33,613 nucleotides of DNA from assembly GCA_947458875.1 (NCBI GenBank), contig CANGZD010000019.1:1-33613 (forward strand), in the 5' to 3' direction. The notes under the pieces were generated by a model that was not told the DNA's origin, did not search any database, and worked only from the letters and a program-made list of their open reading frames with translations. Positions 26,745 to 32,222 of this stretch are shown here, piece after piece. The position numbers and the translations under genes are program-made. Each line of letters begins with the position of its first letter. Position 1 is the first letter of the stretch. This DNA is from Sphingobacteriaceae bacterium. GTDB taxonomy: Bacteria > Bacteroidota > Bacteroidia > Sphingobacteriales > Sphingobacteriaceae.

Positions 26745-26770
26745 GCGATTTCTCAATCGTTCGAAATGAC
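26745..26770 (-). repeat. Palindromic repeat copy A (short form)
   Basis: Read on the minus strand it begins GTCATTTCGA and continues through a short spacer to GAGAAATC. ATTTC and GAAAT can pair as an outer stem. It lacks the inner GC-rich hairpin of copies B and C. It faces copy B head to head, with 39 bases between the two GTCA ends, upstream of pgi. Confidence 0.7.
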
Positions 26771-26809
26771 GGCTTTATTTTAGTAATTCCTGCGGTTTTT
26801 TCCTATTCC

Positions 26810-26853
26810 GTCATTTCGACGATCCCGAAAATTCGGGAGAGGAGAAATCTCTC
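26810..26853 (+). repeat. Palindromic repeat copy B, left border of the GIY-YIG unit
   Basis: It begins GTCATTTCGA and ends GAGAAATCTCTC. Between them lies an inner hairpin CCCGAA/TTCGGG (26824-26829 with 26832-26837), and outside it ATTTC/GAAAT can pair (26813-26817 with 26844-26848). The same ends occur inverted at copy C, so B and C act as terminal inverted repeats around the nuclease gene. It ends 34 bases before the gene's ATG. Confidence 0.8.
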
Positions 26854-26887
26854 TATACATTTTTCCTGTTTGAACCGTTGTGGTTGA

Positions 26888-27187
26888 ATGGAAACAGGAG
26901 GTTACGTTTACATCCTTACCAACGAGATTAAATCTACCCTTTACATCGGTGTTACCTCTGATTTGCGCAGTAGAATCTATGAACATCGAGATCATTACTA
27001 TCCCAACAGTTTCTCTGCAAAATACCAATTGCATTTTTGTATTTATTATGAGCAATTTACCAGTATTGAAGAAGCGATACAGCGTGAGAAACAAATTAAA
27101 AAGTGGCGTAGAGAAAAGAAGGAAGTCTTGATTAATCGTGTTAATCCGGAATGGAGGGATTATTGGCCGGAAATTGAAAAATGGTAA
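26888..27187 (+). CDS. Small GIY-YIG nuclease (URI/UvrC-N type)
   Basis: This 99-residue protein is almost entirely one GIY-YIG catalytic domain. The GIY half reads GYVYIL (5-10) and the YIG half LYIGVTSDLRSRIYEH (18-33) with the catalytic Arg at about 27. The metal-binding Glu lies in SIEEAIQREKQIKKW (E61/E62), and the family ending VNPEWRDYWPEI is present. All expected catalytic residues seem intact. It has no separate DNA-binding domain. Members of this group cut DNA, but their cellular role is generally unknown. The gene is framed by inverted repeat copies B and C (34 and 9 bases away), which suggests it may move or maintain those repeats. No strong promoter box is seen. Confidence 0.93.
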   Translation: METGGYVYILTNEIKSTLYIGVTSDLRSRIYEHRDHYYPNSFSAKYQLHFCIYYEQFTSIEEAIQREKQIKKWRREKKEVLINRVNPEWRDYWPEIEKW

Positions 27188-27196
27188 TCATTTTCA

Positions 27197-27235
27197 GGAG
27201 AGATTTCTCTCCGCCTTTGGCGGATTCGAAATGAC
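27197..27235 (-). repeat. Palindromic repeat copy C, right border of the GIY-YIG unit
   Basis: On the minus strand it begins GTCATTTCGA and ends GAGAAATCTCTC, identical at both ends to copy B. The inner hairpin is different: TCCGCC/GGCGGA (27210-27215 with 27219-27224). It starts 9 bases after the GIY-YIG stop codon. B and C share ends but not the middle sequence, while keeping a 6-bp inner stem in each. Confidence 0.8.
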
Positions 27236-27240
27236 GTTAG

Positions 27241-27318
27241 GTAATAAACCCGATTGCAGCGGTTATGCCGCAGGGCGGCATTTGAGCGGAAAGCGGGGCT
27301 GCAGGGATTGTTTATTAC
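27241..27318. other. Large stem-loop element before prfB
   Basis: GTAATAAAC (27241-27249) pairs perfectly with GTTTATTAC (27310-27318). Inside, TGCAGC (27255-27260) pairs with GCTGCA (27298-27303), and a central hairpin TGCCGC/GCGGCA (27266-27271 with 27275-27280) closes a 3-base loop. AGCGG occurs three times. It begins 5 bases after repeat copy C. No T-run follows, so it is not a plain terminator. I recall similar G/C-rich AGCGG-containing intergenic elements in this phylum but cannot verify that here. Confidence 0.55.
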
Positions 27319-27344
27319 TGACAAAGGTTTTCAAACATTAATCT

Positions 27345-27352
27345 TATTTTTG
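27345..27352 (+). promoter_or_regulatory. Candidate -7 box for prfB, 4 bases from ATG
   Basis: TATTTTTG matches TAnnTTTG exactly, with 4 bases to the prfB ATG, implying a start of transcription at or beside the A of ATG. No -33 TTG at the expected place. Confidence 0.45.
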
Positions 27353-27356
27353 CAGC

Positions 27357-28434
27357 ATGACCAAAGAACAGGTACAAGATTTAAGGGACAGAGTAACGGC
27401 CCTGAGGAGGCATCTTTGACATCGATAAGCGACTCGATGAAATTGCCAAAGAACAAGAAATTACGCTAGGTCCTACTTTCTGGGACGAGCCCAAACAAGC
27501 TGAAAAAGTTTTGCATGCCATCAAATCTAAAAAGATTTGGACCGATGCTTTTGCGGAAGTGAATGCGGCCGTGGAGGATGCTTGGGTAATGTTTGAATTT
27601 TTTCAGGCTGGCGATGCCAGCGAAGCAGATTTAAAGGAGCAGTATGCTGCTGCTCTGAAAACCGTGGAGGAATTGGAGTTTAAGAATATGTTGAGTGCGG
27701 AGGAGGATCAGCTCAATGCGGTGATGCAAATAACGGCGGGTGCCGGTGGTACGGAGAGTTGCGACTGGGCCAGCATGTTGATGCGGATGTATATTATGTG
27801 GGGCGAGAAGAATGGCTACAAGGTAACGGAGCAGGATTCGCAGGAAGGTGATGTGGCCGGTATTAAAACGGTGACGCTGCAGTTTGAGGGCGATTTTGCT
27901 TATGGCTACCTGAAAGGGGAGAATGGGGTGCACCGCCTAGTGCGGGTGTCGCCTTTTGATGCGAATGCAAAACGCCATACTTCCTTTGCTTCGGTATATG
28001 TGTATCCGCTGATTGATGATACCATTGAGATTGAGATCAATCCGGCAGACATTGAATTTGAGACTTTCCGCTCTGGCGGTGCCGGCGGGCAGAACGTGAA
28101 CAAGGTGGAAACGGCGGTGCGCTTGTACCACAAGCCTTCGGGGATTATTATTAAAAACCAGGAATCGCGTTCGCAATTACAGAATAAGGAAAATGCCATC
28201 CGTTTATTGAAATCGCAGTTGTACGAAATTGAATTGCGCAAGCGGATGGAAACTACGGCAGCTATTGAAGGTTCTAAAAAGAAAATTGAGTGGGGATCGC
28301 AGATCAGGAATTATGTGCTGCATCCCTACAAACTGGTGAAGGATTTGCGTACGAATCATGAAACCTCTAATGCCCAGGCGGTGCTGGACGGAGATCTGAA
28401 TGATTTCCTGAAGGCTTATCTGATGGAGTTTTAA
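27357..28434 (+). CDS. prfB: Peptide chain release factor RF2, with programmed +1 frameshift
   Basis: RF2 reads UGA and UAA stops and releases the nascent peptide. The zero-frame starts at ATG 27357 ([20 protein letters not shown]) and meets TGA at 27417-27419. A +1 shift at CTT TGA continues with [20 protein letters not shown] to the TAA at 28432, giving about 358 residues. The stop-recognition motif SPF is in [13 protein letters not shown], and the hydrolysis motif GGQ in [16 protein letters not shown]. The length agrees with RF2 elsewhere. Frameshifting is an established autoregulation: low RF2 slows reading of UGA and favours the shift. A plain translation would wrongly start this gene near 27511. 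A shared terminator follows. Confidence 0.96.
27405..27420 (+). promoter_or_regulatory. RF2 programmed +1 frameshift site
   Basis: The sequence is AGGAGG CAT CTT TGA C: an internal Shine-Dalgarno-like AGGAGG (27405-27410), 3 bases, the slippery Leu codon CTT, and the in-frame TGA followed by C. The layout equals the E. coli prfB site (AGG GGG TAT CTT TGA C). The internal Shine-Dalgarno-like sequence is notable here, because start codons in this window lack one. Confidence 0.93.
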
Positions 28435-28472
28435 CAACAAAGCCCCCGATTTAAATCGAGGGCTTTGTTGTT
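28433..28472. terminator. Bidirectional terminator between prfB and the transglutaminase-like gene
   Basis: A 13-bp stem (28433-28445 with 28460-28472) is topped by a second, CGATT/AATCG, segment. The stem ends are AACAACAAAG and CTTTGTTGTT, giving a T-rich tail in either direction. It overlaps the last bases of both stop codons, so it serves both convergent genes. Confidence 0.8.
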
Positions 28473-29331
28473 ACGGTATCAGCAACACATCCAATAATTC
28501 GTTGAGTTCGCTAACTTTCTCGGTTTGTCCGAGGTTTTGGTAGGAACTGATGAGGTTTCGTAATACCCTGATCAGGATATCGGTATTGCTGCAGGTTTGG
28601 TAAAATTGAGGTTCGGGTTTGAGTTGCAGCTGGCGAAGGAAGGCATCCACATCACGTTTGTAAAAAATAAAACCTTTGTTAAAGGCATTGATGTAAAATA
28701 AAATGCCGCCCTTAGGGTCGTATTCTTGGCTTTCGTCAACATAGGCCAGAATGAAATGTTGGGGCAGGTTAACGCCATACACCGGAATGTCTAATTTTTG
28801 GGCGATGATGGAATAGATGATGGCCAGGGAGATTTGGTTCCCCTTTTTACTTTCTATAACCTGACTGATGTAGGAATTCTGTGGATCCTGATGGTTGCTG
28901 GTGTTACCGGAAAAACCATGAAGATTGTAAAATACATGGTTCATGAGCTTAACTTTCTCAAGAGCACTCATGTCGTAAATCATTTGCAGCCAAACATCCC
29001 GTTTAATATTTTCTATGCGATTGATGATTTTTTGTTCGTCCAGATCGGGGTATTGGTAACGGTTAATGATCAGGATGCCCTGCAGTAGATCGAATCCACC
29101 ACTCATGTGCCAAAGCTGTAACTCGGTTTTTACATTGGCGAACTGGATCTTATGCACCAGGTTTTCGATGCGTTCCTGCAGGAGGGCATCGAAGGATTGT
29201 TCCCAGGCATTTTCGAGGTATTCGATCACTTCTTGTCCGTAGCTCAGTAGTTTTTCTTCTACATGCTGAGCTACTTCCTGGTCCTGGTCATCGAGTAGTT
29301 TAATGAGTGCTGCAATCTCCTTCGTGTTCAT
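28471..29331 (-). CDS. SirB1-type transglutaminase-like protein
   Basis: This is a 286-residue soluble protein. Residues about 1-110 are helical (MNTKEIAALIKLLDDQDQEV...), suggestive of HEAT-like helices. The middle (about 120-235) fits the SirB1/Transglut_core2 family: LMNHVFYNLHGFSGN, NSYISQVIESKKGNQISLAI, IAQKLDIPVYGVNLPQHFIL. The catalytic Cys expected in active transglutaminases is not present at the ISLAI position, so it is probably not a cross-linking enzyme. The C-terminus may be TPR-like (LIRVLRNLISSYQNLGQTEK). An alternative start is the ATG at 29361. It is divergent from the next gene and shares a terminator with prfB. Confidence 0.83.
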   Translation of the reverse strand: MNTKEIAALIKLLDDQDQEVAQHVEEKLLSYGQEVIEYLENAWEQSFDALLQERIENLVHKIQFANVKTELQLWHMSGGFDLLQGILIINRYQYPDLDEQKIINRIENIKRDVWLQMIYDMSALEKVKLMNHVFYNLHGFSGNTSNHQDPQNSYISQVIESKKGNQISLAIIYSIIAQKLDIPVYGVNLPQHFILAYVDESQEYDPKGGILFYINAFNKGFIFYKRDVDAFLRQLQLKPEPQFYQTCSNTDILIRVLRNLISSYQNLGQTEKVSELNELLDVLLIP

Positions 29332-29375
29332 CTCACTAAAAATAATCAATTCATCGGCCATGCCAAAGCTTTCGC

Positions 29376-29383
29376 TATTTTTG
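29376..29383 (+). promoter_or_regulatory. Candidate -7 box, 4 bases from a GTG start
   Basis: TATTTTTG matches TAnnTTTG and ends 4 bases before the GTG at 29388, the same spacing as at purD and prfB. This supports the GTG as the true start of the methyltransferase-like gene. Confidence 0.42.
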
Positions 29384-29387
29384 AACC

Positions 29388-29843
29388 GTGTTTCGACAAA
29401 AGCTTGACTATATCGCTCATTGGTTATGGTCGCATTCGCGGCATGGCACACATTCGCCCTTTGTTTACCGACTGGTTGATGAAGTGTTATACAACTACCA
29501 TGCCGTAGTTCTCGACCGGGTTAATGGCATAAGACCTGCTAAAGTAAATGCCTTAATTAACCGTATCCTGGGTTTTTGGCTAAATGACGATGCTGAAAAA
29601 AGAGATTATGTATTGATGAAACCTGAACCTGATTATTGGACAGCTTTCATTCAATTATTACCAAAAGTGCATCCGGGTACCCTGCTCATTTTTCAAAAAA
29701 TCTATCAATCTAAAGCCAATAAGGTTGCTTGGAGGAAGATTATCCAGCACGAACAAGTAACCGTTGCAATAGATTTATACTACATCGGTCTGGTTTTTTT
29801 CAGAGAAGGCCAGGCTAAAGAAAGTTTTAAGATCAGGTTTTAA
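29388..29843 (+). CDS. Methyltransferase-like protein lacking the SAM-binding core
   Basis: This is a 151-residue protein starting at GTG. The N-terminus (WSHSRHGTHSPFVYRLVDEV) and the C-terminus (VAWRKIIQHEQVTVAIDLYYIGLVFFREGQ, ending FKIRF) match the two ends of a Bacteroidota SAM-dependent methyltransferase group that is usually about 230-260 residues long. The central Rossmann part with its ELG-x-G SAM loop is missing. After VNALINRILGFWLND the sequence goes straight to RDYVLMKPEPDYWTAF and LLIFQKIYQSK, equivalents of strands 4 and 5. It is therefore probably unable to bind SAM. The frame is open and both ends are well kept, so it may still be made. The comparison is from memory of the family. 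Confidence 0.7.
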   Translation: MFRQKLDYIAHWLWSHSRHGTHSPFVYRLVDEVLYNYHAVVLDRVNGIRPAKVNALINRILGFWLNDDAEKRDYVLMKPEPDYWTAFIQLLPKVHPGTLLIFQKIYQSKANKVAWRKIIQHEQVTVAIDLYYIGLVFFREGQAKESFKIRF

Positions 29844-30967
29844 AAGGATTCGCCTAGGGAAATGTAAAATCCGGAAATGCGTTTTTCTCCAGCTGGTTTT
29901 TCGCCCATGCCATAATCTAATCTCAAGCTCATGCTTTTCTCCACGTCAAAGAAATAGCGGATGCCTGCTCCATAATTAGGCTTTAAATTCCTGAAAGCGG
30001 AGAAACCGGTGGGGTATACATTTCCTCCTCCGGCAAATGCCGCAATCCCGAACCGGGGTACGGGCCTGAACCTGAGCTCGGCTTGCGCCGCTAAGAGGTT
30101 GGCTTCGCGATAACGCCCCAAATAATACCCACGCATAATTTGATCGCCACCCATTTGCGACATCATGTAGAAGGGATTACCTCCTCTTCCGTCAACTTTA
30201 TTGTAATTAAGGTTGAGGCCCAAAATCAGTTTGGGCTTTATTTTTTGGAAATTTCGAAGGTCGAGCCGAAAGGTTGAACCTGTGAAGTTTTCACCCCCAA
30301 AAAAATCGGGAGCATATTGGTAAGTGACTTTTATATACGAGCCCTTGTCGGGATAAGTATTGCTGCTTCGTGTATCAATAATTTGAGATAATCCCAACGT
30401 CAATACCCTACCACCATCGCGGCCTTTAAGGTTGGAAGCTGTTTGATAAATTCCTCCAGCTACATCATCGGTAAAAAATTGCTGATCGTATTGGAGGTTC
30501 AGTCCCACATAGACCTTTTCCCCAAAAGCTTTTTCAGCCTCTGCTAAAATTCTGAATCTTTTGAGGGTAAGCTTGTCTTCATCTGCCAGCGTGGTTTGGT
30601 TGCCGGTACCATAAAAATTGAAAGGGAAATTAAGGTAGCGAAACTCGCCCTGATAGTGGTATTTGTTGGCTTTTGACCATATGTCCCATTTACTTACCAA
30701 TTGGTAAGAACCCGTGGTGGTGTAAATGCCCGACACGTAAAAGTTTGAAGGTCTAATGGTGGGGTTTTCGGGCTCGGTATAAAAGGCAAATAAACCTGCC
30801 AATCCGAATTCGAACCCCAATTCTTGCGTGTAACCAAGCACAGGAACGGGTAAAAAGCTGTTATGCCGTGTGGTATCGTTCTTCAAGAAACGTTCGATTA
30901 ATTTCTTTTGTGCATGCAAATTGTTTAAGCAGCAGCAACAAATAATCAGGCTGAGTAGTTTTTTCAT
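29840..30967 (-). CDS. BamA/TamA-like outer-membrane beta-barrel protein
   Basis: This is a 375-residue exported protein with a short, Cys-rich signal peptide (MKKLLSLIICCCCLNNLHAQ, cleavage after about 20). The rest is a series of amphipathic strands with alternating aromatic and polar residues. The last residue is Phe (ISGFYISLGESF), as BAM substrates require. Segments such as SQIIDTRSSNTYPDKGSYIKVTYQ and GGDQIMRGYYLGRYREANL resemble the bacterial surface antigen (D15/Omp85) barrel, including the RGY of the lid-lock-like motif. There are no POTRA domains, so it is a barrel alone and more likely a channel or adhesin-type protein than an assembly factor. Its stop shares TTAA with the convergent gene. 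Confidence 0.82.
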   Translation of the reverse strand: MKKLLSLIICCCCLNNLHAQKKLIERFLKNDTTRHNSFLPVPVLGYTQELGFEFGLAGLFAFYTEPENPTIRPSNFYVSGIYTTTGSYQLVSKWDIWSKANKYHYQGEFRYLNFPFNFYGTGNQTTLADEDKLTLKRFRILAEAEKAFGEKVYVGLNLQYDQQFFTDDVAGGIYQTASNLKGRDGGRVLTLGLSQIIDTRSSNTYPDKGSYIKVTYQYAPDFFGGENFTGSTFRLDLRNFQKIKPKLILGLNLNYNKVDGRGGNPFYMMSQMGGDQIMRGYYLGRYREANLLAAQAELRFRPVPRFGIAAFAGGGNVYPTGFSAFRNLKPNYGAGIRYFFDVEKSMSLRLDYGMGEKPAGEKRISGFYISLGESF

Positions 30968-30983
30968 GTGTTTGGTGGTTGAA

Positions 30984-30991
30984 CAAAAATA
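30984..30991 (-). promoter_or_regulatory. Candidate -7 box for the outer-membrane barrel gene
   Basis: The minus strand reads TATTTTTG, ending 16 bases before the ATG at 30967. It is divergent from the box at 31038-31045. Confidence 0.4.
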
Positions 30992-31037
30992 CAATTTCGG
31001 ATGACAAGTATATTTTCTGTTCGTGCTTTAATATTCC

Positions 31038-31045
31038 TATTTTTG
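31038..31045 (+). promoter_or_regulatory. Candidate -7 box for the deoxyhypusine-synthase-like gene
   Basis: TATTTTTG matches TAnnTTTG and ends 16 bases before the ATG at 31062. No clear -33 TTG. Confidence 0.4.
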
Positions 31046-31061
31046 CCCAAAATTTAAAAAA

Positions 31062-32042
31062 ATGAGTGTAGCAAGAGGTCCTGTCTCCCAATTTATCGAA
31101 AAGAATTACCTGCATTTTAATGCTGCGGCATTAATGGATGCTGCCAAAGGTTATGAAACCCATCTGGCCGAAGGAGGTAAAATGATGATCACCCTGGCTG
31201 GCGCCATGAGTACCGCCGAACTGGGCATTTCATTGGCAGAGATGATTCGTCAGGATAAAGTGGCCATTATATCTTGTACAGGAGCCAATCTGGAGGAAGA
31301 TATAATGAATCTGGTAGCCCATTCTCATTATAAGAGAGTACCTCACTACCGCGATTTAAGTCCGCAGGATGAATGGGATCTCCTGGAAAACCACTACAAT
31401 CGAGTAACCGATACCTGTATCCCCGAAGAAGAGGCATTTCGCCGTTTACAGAAGCACATTCACCAGGTTTGGAAAGATGCAGATGATAAAGGAGAGCGTT
31501 ATTTTCCGCATGAATTTATGTACAAAATGCTCTTGAGCGGCGATTTGGAGCAGTACTACGAAATTGATCCGAAAAACAGCTGGATGCTGGCTGCCGCCGA
31601 AAAGAATTTGCCGATCGTGGTACCCGGATGGGAGGACTCTACCATGGGTAATATTTTTGCTTCCTATGTAATTAAAGGCGAGCTAAAAGCCAATACCATG
31701 AAGAGCGGTATTGAATACATGACCTGGCTCGCCGATTGGTATGTAAAGAATTCATCTGGTAAAGGAGTTGGCTTCTTCCAGATTGGTGGCGGTATAGCTG
31801 GCGATTTTCCTATTTGTGTGGTGCCGATGTTGTATCAGGATATGGAAATGGAGAACATTCCGTTCTGGAGCTATTTCTGCCAGATTTCTGATTCCACTAC
31901 TTCTTTTGGTTCGTATTCTGGTGCGGTGCCTAATGAAAAAATCACCTGGGGAAAATTAGATATTCATACACCTAAATTCATCGTAGAATCGGATGCAACC
32001 ATTGTGGCGCCGCTGATTTTTGCCTGGATTTTGAAGCAATAG
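31062..32042 (+). CDS. Deoxyhypusine-synthase-family protein
   Basis: This 326-residue enzyme has the NAD-binding deoxyhypusine synthase fold. In eukaryotes and archaea that enzyme transfers an aminobutyl group from spermidine to eIF5A. Bacteria have no eIF5A, and characterised bacterial homologues make homospermidine or related polyamines. The catalytic Lys that forms the imine intermediate is conserved at about position 298 in GSYSGAVPNEKITWGKL. The NAD-site segments GGKMMITLAGAMSTAELG, ISCTGANLEEDIMN and GVGFFQIGGGIAGDFPI are also kept. The gene stands alone with its own promoter box; no polyamine gene is adjacent. A polyamine-modifying role is the best inference. Confidence 0.9.
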   Translation: MSVARGPVSQFIEKNYLHFNAAALMDAAKGYETHLAEGGKMMITLAGAMSTAELGISLAEMIRQDKVAIISCTGANLEEDIMNLVAHSHYKRVPHYRDLSPQDEWDLLENHYNRVTDTCIPEEEAFRRLQKHIHQVWKDADDKGERYFPHEFMYKMLLSGDLEQYYEIDPKNSWMLAAAEKNLPIVVPGWEDSTMGNIFASYVIKGELKANTMKSGIEYMTWLADWYVKNSSGKGVGFFQIGGGIAGDFPICVVPMLYQDMEMENIPFWSYFCQISDSTTSFGSYSGAVPNEKITWGKLDIHTPKFIVESDATIVAPLIFAWILKQ

Positions 32043-32129
32043 ATTTCAGGTCAGGATTGGCTCTTATTTAGAATGATTATAAATTATTTTTAGTAGTCAA
32101 CAAATTGTTAGGCCTATTTGAATAAATGA

Positions 32130-32137
32130 TACTTTTG
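32130..32137 (+). promoter_or_regulatory. Candidate promoter of the act (alternative complex III) operon
   Basis: TACTTTTG matches the TAnnTTTG -7 consensus, and a TTG at 32105-32107, 22 bases before it, could serve as the -33 element. The leader to actA would be about 80 bases. The 180-base gap from 32043 to 32222 shows nothing else I can name. Confidence 0.5.
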
Positions 32138-32222
32138 TCAACTGAAAATGGGGATTTCCTATTGTTAGAAACCCATTTTTAAAGATTTTAAACTCAACAA
32201 TTTAAAGCATAACATACTCAAT

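Noticed and set aside
26745-27250. Target-site duplication around the GIY-YIG unit.
   Set aside because: I compared the bases outside copies B and C, and outside A and C, and found no matching direct repeat.
27357-27420. prfB as a pseudogene because of the in-frame TGA.
   Set aside because: The TGA lies in a complete programmed frameshift site, and both frames encode good RF2 sequence.
27254-27469. Short plus-strand frame covering the stem-loop and the first part of prfB.
   Set aside because: It is out of frame with RF2 and contains the structured element.
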